Shown: one piece after another, positions 26,575 to 35,417 of the stretch
How the letters are laid out: every line of letters starts with the position of its first letter
How positions within the stretch are numbered: the first letter of the stretch is position 1
Source of the DNA: UBA1141 sp963665155
GTDB taxonomy: Bacteria > Chloroflexota > Dehalococcoidia > Lucifugimonadales > UBA3495
Reading direction: 5' to 3'
Assembly: GCA_963665155.2 (NCBI GenBank)
Contig: OY761986.2
Span: 744,001-808,000, forward strand
DNA length: 64,000 nucleotides
Notes under the pieces: generated by a model
The model's input: only the letters and a program-made list of their open reading frames with translations
Databases searched by the model: none
Told to the model about the DNA's origin: nothing
Made by a program: the position numbers and the translations under genes

Positions 26575-27393
26575 TCACCCTTTCCTCAAGTCCAGCGGTG
26601 GTTGATCCAGAAGCGTGTGGCGGGCCATCGCCCAAAGTTTGTGCGTCACCTGTTTCAGGCAGTGGGCGGAATGGGTGTAGTAACGCAGTAGACAACCGCC
26701 GTTGGCCAGCGGAGAGGCAGCGCCGACGGAATCCGGGTCATCGGCAAACCAATCCGTAAACATACTAGCGGTCCCATGCCAATCGAAACCTCTCTCGCCG
26801 CATAGCAACATGGTCGCCACGTAAGACGCATTCTCCAATCCGCCCAAGCCCGAGGGAGTCCAGGCTTCCGGCTGGATACGAATCCGGTCCCGGCAAATAA
26901 GTTGTCCCGAGCGCATTACCGCTAATTCGGTGGTCAAGTTTTCGAAGAGCCACCTCTCGCCCCGAGCAACGCGCCCCACCGAAAATCCATCGAGGACGAT
27001 GGCGCGACTGCCCGCTTGCATGTTGACCGATAACAATTGATTTAGCGACGAGCCAGGATGGGGAATCAGGTGGTCCGGTACATACTCCAACACGGCATCT
27101 TCAGCAAGATGCACGGTTGTTCGGTGAAGTGTTGGGCCTGCGTTGGTGCGGTAGACCTTGGTTGCCGATGGCGTGGTCAACACCACGTGAGCCCCCTCGG
27201 CTAAATCTACCTCGGTGGTGAGGCAATCCCCGCCGAGCAATCCTCCGGTGGGGTTTAACAGCATGACGCAGACAGCGCCGCTGCCGTCTAGTTCCATTGG
27301 CTTTGAAGCTTGTAGCGGCAATGTGAAGCGGCTATGCGTCAAGACAGTACGCAAACCGCGCCGCTGGAAACTGAGGCTGAGGTGACCGTTCAT
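26575..27393 (-). CDS. ureD: Urease accessory protein UreD
   Basis: Protein of 272 aa with UreD/UreH hallmarks: GSGAVCVMLLNPTGGLLGGD, DLAEGAHVVLTTPSATKVYR near residue 75, and EYVPDHLIPHPGSSLNQ. UreD forms the scaffold on which UreF and UreG assemble to deliver nickel and CO2 to the urease apoenzyme. It is the last gene of the urea block, 45 bases after ureG; the spacer contains a near-perfect 20-base duplication around the ureG stop. No ureE is present, so nickel would be delivered without the usual metallochaperone or by one encoded elsewhere. Confidence 0.9.
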   Translation of the reverse strand: MNGHLSLSFQRRGLRTVLTHSRFTLPLQASKPMELDGSGAVCVMLLNPTGGLLGGDCLTTEVDLAEGAHVVLTTPSATKVYRTNAGPTLHRTTVHLAEDAVLEYVPDHLIPHPGSSLNQLLSVNMQAGSRAIVLDGFSVGRVARGERWLFENLTTELAVMRSGQLICRDRIRIQPEAWTPSGLGGLENASYVATMLLCGERGFDWHGTASMFTDWFADDPDSVGAASPLANGGCLLRYYTHSAHCLKQVTHKLWAMARHTLLDQPPLDLRKG

Positions 27394-27438
27394 TATTTCA
27401 GTCGAATTGGTAGGGCCGCCTAGGCTTGGTCTGATTCA

Positions 27439-28143
27439 CTAAGCTTGGTCTGATTCAATAGGAGGCTGTTGAGCAGGAGATTGGCCAGCAGGAAGCTTGG
27501 CTAGGACCCAATTTGCTACATCGTCCGCGCCTTCGCCGTCACGCAGGTTGGTGAAAAAGAACGGTCGTCCTTCTCGTACCCTGGCGGTATCGGACTCCAT
27601 AACCGCTAGGTCGGCTCCCACGAAGGGCGCAAGGTCGACCTTGTTGATTACCAGAAGGTCCGAACGCGTTATTGCCGGACCCCCTTTACGAGGGATCTTT
27701 TCGCCCCCGGCCACGTCGATGACATAAATAGCTGTATCTACCAATTCCGGGCTGAACGTAGCGGCCAGGTTGTCTCCCCCGCTTTCCAAGAGGATTAACT
27801 CCAAGCTGGGGAACAGGCCGTTCAGATTGCGAATCGCTTCTAGGTTGACCGAAGCGTCTTCCCGGATGGCAGTGTGAGGGCAAGAGCCGGTTTCCACTCC
27901 CATCACGCGCTGGGGAGGCAGAACACCCTTGCGCACCAAAAATTCGGCGTCTTCCCGGGTGTATATGTCGTTGGTAATGACTGCGATTTCAACCCTGTGG
28001 CTCAACCTGCGGCAGAGAGCTTCCACCAGCGCCGTTTTTCCGGAGCCCACAGGACCGCCGATACCTATTCTGGTTGCTTGTTGAGTCATTTTTACTCTAC
28101 CTGTATGTCCAGTCTCAATGCGTAGCCGATTTAACTCGGTCAC
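27439..28143 (-). CDS. ureG: Urease accessory GTPase UreG
   Basis: SIMIBI-class GTPase. P-loop GGPVGSGKTALVEALCR, switch region VITNDIYTREDAEFLV, the metal-binding CPH in ETGSCPHTAIREDAS, LESGGDNLAATFSPELVDT, and the guanine-specificity motif VINKVDLAP are all present. The family's usual start is the internal ATG at 28089 (MTQQATRIGIGG). The upstream GTG 28143 overlaps the ureF stop as GTGA, which favours the longer 234-aa form or coupling followed by internal initiation. UreG hydrolyses GTP to drive nickel insertion. Confidence 0.92.
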   Translation of the reverse strand: MTELNRLRIETGHTGRVKMTQQATRIGIGGPVGSGKTALVEALCRRLSHRVEIAVITNDIYTREDAEFLVRKGVLPPQRVMGVETGSCPHTAIREDASVNLEAIRNLNGLFPSLELILLESGGDNLAATFSPELVDTAIYVIDVAGGEKIPRKGGPAITRSDLLVINKVDLAPFVGADLAVMESDTARVREGRPFFFTNLRDGEGADDVANWVLAKLPAGQSPAQQPPIESDQA

Positions 28144-28847
28144 GAACGGAACAAGCGTTGCCGCAGCTTTGCGTGACGCATGCCCGCTACTTCAAGACCG
28201 GGACTGAAGCTCCAAATGTCTCCCTGGTTCTTGCCCGATGTCTCACGGGCCAGGCTGGCGATTAACGGGCCCACCGCCCACAAGATTCTCTGAGCTTCCA
28301 TCTGACCCAAGGGCAGCAGCCGGGTGGCTGCGCTGACAAATTGGGATGCCGAAGAGAAGAGGTAGGCGGCGGCTGCCTGCTCGGGGTCCCAGCCGATAAT
28401 CCCTCCGGTTATCCCAAATGAAACCGAATGATGTCCAGGGGTCCCCGTCGATTCCACCGACTCCACAGCCTCCAGGTAATCGGCCACAAACGGGTCGTTG
28501 GTCAGAGTTGCGGCCACCCTAGCTGTTTGATGGCCCATCTGACGGCTGGCCTCCCGAAACTCCGCTACGTGATTTTGAGCATCCAATTCCCAGTCTAGCA
28601 CCAGGCATCGTTCCAGGTCCCGTTGCCGGGCCAAGCCTACGGATAAAGCCACCGCCACGGCATCTGAGGGTCCGGTGCGGCCCTGCAAATGAGAGATCAA
28701 GACTTCTTTGACCCCGCTTGCGTCCCGCACAAGCCCCGATTCGACGTAGTACTCCAATCCGGATGAATGGGCGTATCCGCCAATTGGAAATAGGGCGTCG
28801 GTAAACTGGAGTAGGCTGACTTGTGTTGAAATACGCTCTTCCAACAT
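28140..28847 (-). CDS. ureF: Urease accessory protein UreF
   Basis: Protein of 235 aa, all-helical. It begins with the UreF signature LLQFTDALFPIGGYAHSSGL and contains SRQMGHQTARVAATL and SASQFVSAATRLLPLGQMEA, which is typical. UreF gates UreG activity within the UreDFG complex. It is coupled to ureG by a 4-base GTGA overlap. The 61-base spacer to ureC holds short A-rich repeats (next entry). Confidence 0.9.
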   Translation of the reverse strand: MLEERISTQVSLLQFTDALFPIGGYAHSSGLEYYVESGLVRDASGVKEVLISHLQGRTGPSDAVAVALSVGLARQRDLERCLVLDWELDAQNHVAEFREASRQMGHQTARVAATLTNDPFVADYLEAVESVESTGTPGHHSVSFGITGGIIGWDPEQAAAAYLFSSASQFVSAATRLLPLGQMEAQRILWAVGPLIASLARETSGKNQGDIWSFSPGLEVAGMRHAKLRQRLFRS

Positions 28848-28908
28848 TATCGCTAAAACAGGGAGGCTAAAACAAACTGTCTAAAATAGGGAGGCTAAAA
28901 TAGACTCG
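28848..28908. repeat. Short repeats in the ureC-ureF spacer
   Basis: The 61-base spacer contains GGGAGGCTAAAA twice (spaced about 30 bases) and CTAAAA five times. It looks like slippage-generated repeats; the GGGAGG also resembles ribosome-binding sites on the plus strand only, so a regulatory role is not supported. Confidence 0.5.
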
Positions 28909-30627
28909 CTAAAACAGAAAATATCGCTGGGCCATGGGGAGAATTTGGGCAGGCTCGCACCTTAGCAACTCGCCGTCGGCCCGCACCTCGTAGGTGTCTG
29001 AATCCACTTCAATGTTTGGCAGGGCGTCGTTGTTGACCATGTCGGCCTTGGAAAGAGTTCGGCATCCGCGAACGGCTTCGGCTCGTTTCTGCAAACCTAA
29101 AAATTGGGGCACTTCGGCCTCGATTGCCGCTTTCGATAGGAATGTCACGGAGGTTGCGTACCGCGCTCGGCCCATTGCGCCGAACATCGACCGGAACAAC
29201 ACCGGTTGAGGCGTGGGAATGGAAGCGTTGGGGTCGCCCATGGCTGCGCCAACAATGAATCCGCCCTTTATAACCACATCGGGCTTTACCCCGAAGAAGG
29301 CTGGGTGCCACAAAACCATGTCCGCAAGTTTACCGATTTCAATCGAGCCAACCTCATGAGCAATTCCATTGGCGATGGCCGGGTTGATAGCGTATTTGGC
29401 AAGGTAGCGTTTAGCGCGAAGGTTGTCGCTTCCGCGTTTCTCTCCTGCTAGAGGACCCCGTTGAGTCTTCATCTTGTCGGCCGTCTGCCAGGTCCGCAAA
29501 ATAACCTCTCCAGACCGCCCCATCGCCTGGGAGTCGGAAGACATCATGCTGATTGCGCCTATATCGTGGAGAATGTCCTCGGCCCCAATGGTCTCGGCGC
29601 GGATTCGAGATTCGGCGAATGCCAGGTCCTCGGGCACACCGGGATTGAGGTGATGGCAGACCATGAGCATGTCCAGATGTTCGTCCATGGTATTGACGGT
29701 GAAGGGCATGGTGGGGTTGGTGGAGGACGGCAGGCAGTTGGCCTCGCCGCAAACCCGGATAATGTCCGGCGCATGCCCCCCGCCAGCGCCTTCCGTGTGG
29801 TAGGTATGAATGGTCCGCCCCTTGAATGCCCGGATGGTGTCATCCACGTACCCGGCCTCGTTTATCGTATCTGTGTGGATGGCCACCGAAATATCGTGGG
29901 CATCGGCTGCCATCAGCGCTGAATCAATTGCAGCTGGCGTGCTGCCCCAGTCTTCGTGGAGTTTCAAACCCATCGCCCCGGCAAGTATCTGCTCGGTCAG
30001 GGGCGCTTGGTGGGAGGCGTTCCCTTTGCCGAGAAAGCCCACGTTCACTGGGAGTTCTTCGGCCGCTTGCAACATTCGGTGGATGTTCCAGACGCCGGGA
30101 GTGCAAGTGGTGGCCTTGGTGCCTGTGGCCGGACCGGTGCCGCCGCCGATGAGAGTGGTGATGCCGGAGGCTAGGGAGTCCCAAGCCAGTTGGGGGCAGA
30201 TGAAGTGGATGTGGGGGTCGATGCCGCCGGGCGTTAGAATCATTCCCTCTCCGGCAATAACCTCCGTGCCTGCGCCCACGGTCATGCCCGGCGTGACTCC
30301 ATCCATAATATCCGGGTTGCCGGCCTTGCCTATGGCTGCAATTCGCGCCTCGCGAATGCCCACATCTGCTTTCACGATTCCCCAATGGTCCAATATAACG
30401 GCGTTGGTCACAACGGTGTCCAGAACGAGATCACGGAGAGCAGCCCACGTTGACTGTCCCATACCGTCTCGCAGCACTTTGCCGCCGCCGAATTTACTCT
30501 CATCCCCGTGAGCCGTCAGGTCGTCTTCAACTTCGATGAATAATCCCGTATCGGCCAGGCGGATGCGGTCCCCGGTCGAGGGACCGAAAAGGTCGGCGAA
30601 CTGCCTGCGGGGTATATCCAGGCTCAC
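28909..30627 (-). CDS. ureC: Urease alpha subunit (catalytic)
   Basis: Protein of 572 aa, normal length. All nickel-site residues are visible: HIH at 139-141, the carbamylated Lys222 in GLKLHEDWGST, HTDTINEAGYVDDTI and GRTIHTYHTEGAGGGHAPD with the two further nickel/substrate His residues, MVCHHLNPG with the flap His, and SSDSQAMGRSGEV with the ligand Asp. It hydrolyses urea to ammonia and carbamate in the cytoplasm. The GTG start overlaps the ureB stop as GTGA, so ureB and ureC are coupled. It ends with TAG, a genuine terminator codon in this genome. Confidence 0.97.
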   Translation of the reverse strand: MSLDIPRRQFADLFGPSTGDRIRLADTGLFIEVEDDLTAHGDESKFGGGKVLRDGMGQSTWAALRDLVLDTVVTNAVILDHWGIVKADVGIREARIAAIGKAGNPDIMDGVTPGMTVGAGTEVIAGEGMILTPGGIDPHIHFICPQLAWDSLASGITTLIGGGTGPATGTKATTCTPGVWNIHRMLQAAEELPVNVGFLGKGNASHQAPLTEQILAGAMGLKLHEDWGSTPAAIDSALMAADAHDISVAIHTDTINEAGYVDDTIRAFKGRTIHTYHTEGAGGGHAPDIIRVCGEANCLPSSTNPTMPFTVNTMDEHLDMLMVCHHLNPGVPEDLAFAESRIRAETIGAEDILHDIGAISMMSSDSQAMGRSGEVILRTWQTADKMKTQRGPLAGEKRGSDNLRAKRYLAKYAINPAIANGIAHEVGSIEIGKLADMVLWHPAFFGVKPDVVIKGGFIVGAAMGDPNASIPTPQPVLFRSMFGAMGRARYATSVTFLSKAAIEAEVPQFLGLQKRAEAVRGCRTLSKADMVNNDALPNIEVDSDTYEVRADGELLRCEPAQILPMAQRYFLF

Positions 30628-31010
30628 GGTGTATCCTCCAAAAATCCGGCGACCCGGGCCCTAGCCAGCGCAGCATCGCAAGCTTCATTACCGGTGGCCG
30701 GGCCATCGGTCAGGGAGTTCAGGCCGTAGACTTCTTGGCGGCCTCCCAATTCTACCAAAGCCACAATTTTGTCGTCTCCGGGCTCGAATCGCACAGCGTT
30801 ACCTGCCGGTATGTTCAGCCTCATGCCGAATGCGGCTTTACGGTCGAAGCGCAGGGCGCGGTTCGCCTCGAAAAAATGGAAATGAGAGCCAACCTGGATT
30901 GGCCTATCTCCGGTGTTGGCCACAATGATCTCCAGAGTCCGGTGCCCCTTATTCGCATTGATCGGAGCAGTAAGGGGTGTGTCGGCTAGGATATATTCGC
31001 CCGGAATCAT
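30624..31010 (-). CDS. ureB: Urease beta subunit
   Basis: Protein of 128 aa. It begins MIPGEYILADTPLTAPINAN and contains VANTGDRPIQVGSHFHFFE and LRFDRKAAFGMRLNIPAGN, the UreB core; the C-terminal extension of about 20 residues is modestly longer than in enteric UreB. AAGGAGGGAG precedes ATG. The gamma subunit gene that normally sits directly upstream is absent: glnA occupies that position and ureA is at 39340-39642. Confidence 0.95.
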   Translation of the reverse strand: MIPGEYILADTPLTAPINANKGHRTLEIIVANTGDRPIQVGSHFHFFEANRALRFDRKAAFGMRLNIPAGNAVRFEPGDDKIVALVELGGRQEVYGLNSLTDGPATGNEACDAALARARVAGFLEDTP

Positions 31011-31046
31011 AGGTTGATCTCCCTCCTTTTAAGCCTGGAGTCCCAC

Positions 31047-32384
31047 CTAGAGGACGGGCAGGTACCTTGAGATCTCGTAGTCGGTCACCGTGGAGCGGTA
31101 TTCCCGCCATTCAATCTTCTTGTTGGCAATGAAGCTGTTATGTATATGGTCCCCCAAGGCTTCCGCTAGAAACTCGCTGTTTTCGGCCAGGGTGATGGCT
31201 TCGCCCAGGCTGCTTGGTAGGGTTTTGATGCCCATTGACTGCCTTCTTTCTTCAGTCATTTCAAACACGTTGCCCACCACCGGAACATGCAGCGGGTAAT
31301 CTTCCTCGATGCCTTTCATCCCTGCGGCCAACATTACGCTCAGGGCCAGATATGGATTGCACGCCGGGTCCGGTGCTCGGTACTCGATGCGCATAGAGCT
31401 TTCGTAACCGGGTTTGTAGGCTGGCACTCGAACTAAATCGGAGCGGTTTACGTGAGCCCAAGATGCGTACACAGGTGCCTCGTAACCAGGCACCAGACGT
31501 TTGTATGAGTTGATCCACTGGTTGGTCACCAAAGTGATCTCGGGGGCATGATGCAGGAGGCCCGAGATAAACTTTTTGGCCACCTCGGACAGATAATGCT
31601 CGTCGTCCGGGCCGAAGAATGCGTTGTTGTCGCCCTGAAACAGCGACTGATGGGTGTGCATCCCCGATCCGTTAACCCCGGCAAAGGGTTTGGGCATGAA
31701 TGATGCGTAGGCTCCCCTCAACTGGGCCAGTTCTTTAATTACGAGTTTCGCTGTCATTACGCTATCGGCCATCGCCAATGCGTCGGTGTATTGCAAGTCA
31801 ATTTCATGCTGGCCGGGAGCTGCCTCGTGGTGGGAGTATTTCACGGGAACGCCCATATCCGCCAGGATCAATACGGTGTCGCGGCGTAGGTCGCTGGCGG
31901 GCTGGATGGACAGTTGGTCGAAGTAGCCACTGTTGTCCAGTGGCACAGGGGTTTCCGAGTCCTTTAAGTAGAAAAACTCCAGCTCGGTTCCCACGTAGTA
32001 TACGTAGCCCATTTTGGCAACTTTTTCCAGATTGCGCTTCAACGCATTGCGTGGGTCGCCGGCAAAAATATCGCCCTTGGGCCGTCGAATGTCGCAGAAC
32101 ATCTTGGCTACGGCGTTTTGTTGCGGTCGCCAAGGCAACAGGCTGAATGTATTGGGGTCCGGGAACGCCCGCATGTCACTTTCCTGATACCGGGCAAAGC
32201 CTTCAATGGCCGAACCGTCAAAGCCGACGCCGTGATTGATGGCGTCCTCAATGTCATCCACGTTTATGGCGAAACCTTTCAGGCGCCCTAGGATGTCGGG
32301 GAACCATAATCGAACGAATTTGACATCGGCTTCTCTGGCAGACTGCAAAACAAATTCCGTTTCGGCGGCGTTGCTGGAAACCAT
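31047..32384 (-). CDS. glnA: Glutamine synthetase, type I
   Basis: Protein of 445 aa, the length of GSI-alpha enzymes. Motifs in order: VGFDGSAIEGFARYQESDM, AAPGQHEIDLQYTDALAMAD (metal and glutamate site), FAGVNGSGMHTHQS (ATP), RLVPGYEAPVYASWAHVNRS, and RIEYRAPDPACNPYLALS. The adenylylation Tyr motif NLYDLP of GSI-beta is not present, so control by adenylylation is unlikely. It joins ammonia to glutamate. Its position between the urea transporter and ureB, 36 bases before ureB, places ammonia capture directly in the urea operon. AGGAGG precedes the ATG. Confidence 0.95.
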   Translation of the reverse strand: MVSSNAAETEFVLQSAREADVKFVRLWFPDILGRLKGFAINVDDIEDAINHGVGFDGSAIEGFARYQESDMRAFPDPNTFSLLPWRPQQNAVAKMFCDIRRPKGDIFAGDPRNALKRNLEKVAKMGYVYYVGTELEFFYLKDSETPVPLDNSGYFDQLSIQPASDLRRDTVLILADMGVPVKYSHHEAAPGQHEIDLQYTDALAMADSVMTAKLVIKELAQLRGAYASFMPKPFAGVNGSGMHTHQSLFQGDNNAFFGPDDEHYLSEVAKKFISGLLHHAPEITLVTNQWINSYKRLVPGYEAPVYASWAHVNRSDLVRVPAYKPGYESSMRIEYRAPDPACNPYLALSVMLAAGMKGIEEDYPLHVPVVGNVFEMTEERRQSMGIKTLPSSLGEAITLAENSEFLAEALGDHIHNSFIANKKIEWREYRSTVTDYEISRYLPVL

Positions 32385-32487
32385 GGTGACTCCTCCTAAG
32401 TTTCTGTCCGTTGATTACTGGCTCTAAATTGCATGCTAGAAATAGTTCTCGCGAAGCTAATTGAGGTTCGGAACGACCAGGCTGTGT

Positions 32488-33198
32488 TCAGACCGCCAAA
32501 TACTCGCGAACCGCATTGCGGTCAAGGTCTTTGGTATTTCCTTCTAAAACAATTTCGCCGTTCTCCATAACATAACAATGGTCGGCCACGCTCATCGCAA
32601 AGTCCAGGAACTGCTCAACCAGCAATATCGCAGCCTCTTGACGATCGCGTAGTTGATGGAGCAAATCTTCGACCTCCTGGACTATGTTCGGCTGTAACCC
32701 CTCGGTGGGCTCATCCAGAAGTAGGACTTTGGGCTTACGGACCAGCACCCGGGCGAGCGCCAACTGCTGTTGCTGCCCTCCGCTCAGGGTTCCGGCGGCC
32801 TTTGTCCGATAGGTTTTCAGAGCAGGGAATTGATCGTACATTGAATCCAAGGTATCTGTCTGACGCTCGGCTTTGGGCAGGGCCTCCAGGCCGATCATCA
32901 GATTCTCGTGCACCGTGAGGTAGGGGAAGATTTCTCGCCCCTGGGGAACGTAGCCAATACCGGCGACGGCTCGTTTGTTGGCGGGCCAGCCAGTCACGTC
33001 TTGGTCCTCCAGAACAACCTTGCCCATTCGGGGCCGGATATGCCCCATGATTGACTTGAGGAGCGTAGTCTTACCAACTCCATTACGACCCATTAAGCAT
33101 ACCGCTTGACCCGGAAGCAGGTCGATGTTGACCTCTTTTAGGACAACGCTCTGCCCGTACCCTGCCGAAAGAGACTGAATTGACAACATGTTGCTCAT
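32488..33198 (-). CDS. urtE: Urea ABC transporter ATP-binding protein UrtE
   Basis: Protein of 236 aa of the LivF/UrtE type. Walker A MGRNGVGKTTLLKSIMG, Q-loop VPQGREIFPYLTV, signature LSGGQQQQLALARVL, Walker B VLLLDEPTEGLQPNIV and the H-loop region are all present. UrtE forms can be told from LivF by the strong linkage to UrtA-D. GGGGAG precedes ATG. It follows urtD by 35 bases and precedes glnA by about 100. Confidence 0.93.
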   Translation of the reverse strand: MSNMLSIQSLSAGYGQSVVLKEVNIDLLPGQAVCLMGRNGVGKTTLLKSIMGHIRPRMGKVVLEDQDVTGWPANKRAVAGIGYVPQGREIFPYLTVHENLMIGLEALPKAERQTDTLDSMYDQFPALKTYRTKAAGTLSGGQQQQLALARVLVRKPKVLLLDEPTEGLQPNIVQEVEDLLHQLRDRQEAAILLVEQFLDFAMSVADHCYVMENGEIVLEGNTKDLDRNAVREYLAV

Positions 33199-33233
33199 TT
33201 TCGCACGCTCCCCGGTCTTAAATGGGCTTGGGA

Positions 33234-34142
33234 TTAGGGTCGAACTACCGGCTCGGCGGCATTCCGGTTCGTGGCTGCTTCAATTGTGTTTGGTGAAGTT
33301 TTGGCCTTCGCTTCCTGACGGGAGCCGTCCCGGCTGCGCCCCAGATAGGCCCGGACTACACGTTGGTCTTCCTGGACCATCTCCATGGTGCCTTCGCTCA
33401 ACACCTTGCCTTGGTGAAGCACGGTCACGGTCTTTGAGAACTGTCTCACGAAATCCATATCGTGTTCCACCACCAGCACCGATCTTTCCCTGGCGATCTC
33501 CTGAAGAAGTTCACCAGTGCGGTCCCGTTCTCTTCGCGTCATTCCCGCCACTGGTTCGTCAAGCAATAGCAGTTTGGGGTCTTGCACCAGCAGCATACCT
33601 ATTTCAAGCCATTGGCGCTCGCCGTGGGACAACACTCCAGCGCTCTTCTCCGATCTGTCGCTGAGGCTGATAAGCTCAAGGGTGGATTCGACGCGTTCGG
33701 ACAGTTCCTTGGTTATGGGCCGGAACATGCCTATAATGCGGTTTCGAAACCTAGCGGCTGTTTCCAAGTTCTGTGAGATCGTCAGGCTATTGAATACGGA
33801 CGGCGTCTGGAACTTGCGGCTGATCCCCAGCTTAACCACCGCGTGCTCCGAGCGGCGGGATAGATCGATGTTTCCATTGAACGTCACGCTGCCCTCGTTG
33901 GGTTTCGACTTGCCGGTGATCACGTCCAACAACGTCGTCTTTCCAGCGCCGTTGGGGCCGATTAAGAAACGCATTTCACCGTAGCCGATGAAGAAATCCA
34001 AGCTGTCCAAGACTGTGAAACCGTCGAAGCTGATGGTTAATTTCTCTATCGATAGGATGTTTCCCGGCGAAATTTGTTCGCTGTTCACCGTGGACGAATC
34101 GCTGGGAATAGCAGCCCCTTGATTGTGACCATTCTGGGTCAT
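33234..34142 (-). CDS. urtD: Urea ABC transporter ATP-binding protein UrtD
   Basis: 302 aa from the ATG at 34142, which overlaps the urtC stop as ATGA; a longer frame from 34232 lies inside urtC and is rejected. Walker A IGPNGAGKTTLLDVITG, the LivG/UrtD insertion LGISRKFQTPSVFNSLT, signature LSHGERQWLEIGMLL and Walker B LLLLDEPVAGMTRRE are present. EPVAGMT is the form typical of UrtD rather than LivG. N- and C-terminal extensions rich in Asn/Ser and Ala are unconserved. It pairs with UrtE to energise urea uptake. Confidence 0.93.
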   Translation of the reverse strand: MTQNGHNQGAAIPSDSSTVNSEQISPGNILSIEKLTISFDGFTVLDSLDFFIGYGEMRFLIGPNGAGKTTLLDVITGKSKPNEGSVTFNGNIDLSRRSEHAVVKLGISRKFQTPSVFNSLTISQNLETAARFRNRIIGMFRPITKELSERVESTLELISLSDRSEKSAGVLSHGERQWLEIGMLLVQDPKLLLLDEPVAGMTRRERDRTGELLQEIARERSVLVVEHDMDFVRQFSKTVTVLHQGKVLSEGTMEMVQEDQRVVRAYLGRSRDGSRQEAKAKTSPNTIEAATNRNAAEPVVRP

Positions 34143-35275
34143 TGCTTGATACCTCCCCAAATGCTGCCAGCAATGCTGCTGACGGTGGCGGCCCGGCCGC
34201 GGGCTACGCTTACCCACTGAGGCCACTGCCAACCCTCGCGCCGAAGCAGTCCGATTATTCCCCGGGGGAACAACAGCACCGCTCCGATGAACAGCGCAGC
34301 CAAGAAAAAGGTCCAGATGTCCGGGAATGATTCGCTCAACAAGCTCTTGGCGTAGTTTACGACCACCGCGCCTATGATTGCCCCAATCAACGTTCCCCTG
34401 CCGCCCACAGCCACCCAGATAGCGACTTCGATTGATGGCACGATTCCCATCACAGTAGGGGATACTATTCCCACTTGGGGGGCGTACAGGGCGCCGCCAA
34501 TACCTGCCAGACCAGCCGACACGGCGTACACGGCGGTCTTAATTGTCGCTGGGTCGTAACCGGAGAACCGCACCCTATTTTCGTCGTCGCGGACCGCCAC
34601 CAGCAAACGCCCAAAGGGTGAGGACACGATACCAACGCATAGTAAGTAGGCACCTACCAGGAATGCGACGGTGATGAAATATAAGGATTGCTGGGTGTCG
34701 ACACTGTACAGTGAATGTCCAAAAACCGAAGTGAGGTTGGTGAGCCCGTTGGTGCCCCCGGTGTATGGTTGCTGCCCGATAAAAAGAATGCTGATCATCA
34801 GCGCCAACGCCTGGGTAATCAGCGCAAAGTAAACACCGGTTATCCGGCTTCGGAAGACCAGGTAGCCCATCGCGCCCGCTAATGCTCCTGGTATAACCAC
34901 GACCATTGCCAGGGCAAACCAGGCCTGTTCGAAAGGCGACCAAAAGAGCGGCAATTCCTCTAATCCGCTCCAGAACATGAAGTCAGGGAGCTCGCCAGCC
35001 GAAGCTTCGAGCTTGAGGAACATCGCGAAAGCGTAGGCACCCAAGCCGAAAAAGACACCGTGACCCAAGCTTAGCATCCCGGCGTATCCCCATATTAGGT
35101 CCAAGGACAATGCCAGAATGGCGAAGGTCAGAATCTTGCCCAGTAAGTTGATCCGGAAATCCGACAGTACCAGAGGCGCTGCGAATAGCAAGATAGCTAG
35201 AATCAGCGCCGGCGCAAATCTTCCGATTTGCTCCCTGGCGCCGCTGGGCAAATGTTGTGCAGCCTTGCTTACCAT
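34139..35275 (-). CDS. urtC: Urea ABC transporter permease UrtC
   Basis: Protein of 378 aa, LivM/UrtC-type permease with about ten membrane helices. It includes ALSLDLIWGYAGMLSLGHGV, the LIWGYxGxLSLGH motif of the family, and GYDPATIKTAVYAVSAGLAG with APQVGIVSPTVMGIVPS, the coupling-loop region. The ATG overlaps the stop of the preceding 44-codon ORF as TAATG, and its own stop overlaps urtD as ATGA. It forms the membrane channel with UrtB. Confidence 0.93.
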   Translation of the reverse strand: MVSKAAQHLPSGAREQIGRFAPALILAILLFAAPLVLSDFRINLLGKILTFAILALSLDLIWGYAGMLSLGHGVFFGLGAYAFAMFLKLEASAGELPDFMFWSGLEELPLFWSPFEQAWFALAMVVVIPGALAGAMGYLVFRSRITGVYFALITQALALMISILFIGQQPYTGGTNGLTNLTSVFGHSLYSVDTQQSLYFITVAFLVGAYLLCVGIVSSPFGRLLVAVRDDENRVRFSGYDPATIKTAVYAVSAGLAGIGGALYAPQVGIVSPTVMGIVPSIEVAIWVAVGGRGTLIGAIIGAVVVNYAKSLLSESFPDIWTFFLAALFIGAVLLFPRGIIGLLRREGWQWPQWVSVARGRAATVSSIAGSIWGGIKQ

Positions 35276-35409
35276 TAATTCTTCATGTGGTGATTCATGA
35301 TGTAGCGATTCATGATGTGGCGATTTAGCATTGGGTTTGCCACTCGATTCACTAGTATTTCCACGAACGGTCTCATCGTCGAAGATCCGTCCTTTTCCGA
35401 TCTAGTCAT
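35275..35409 (-). CDS. Small ORF between urtB and urtC with a 5-residue repeat
   Basis: 44 codons from ATG 35409, just after the urtB stop, to a TAA that overlaps the urtC start (TAATG). The last third repeats M-N-R-H/Y-I (MLNRHI, MNRYI, MNHH), encoded by an imperfect 15-base DNA repeat. AGAGG is only two bases from the ATG, so initiation by coupling from urtB is more likely. It may only bridge ribosomes across the gap. No homology recognised. Confidence 0.35.
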   Translation of the reverse strand: MTRSEKDGSSTMRPFVEILVNRVANPMLNRHIMNRYIMNHHMKN

Positions 35410-35417
35410 CACCTCTT

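Noticed and set aside
34142..34232. Upstream start for urtD at 34232
   Set aside because: Lies inside urtC; the ATG overlapping the urtC stop matches family length.
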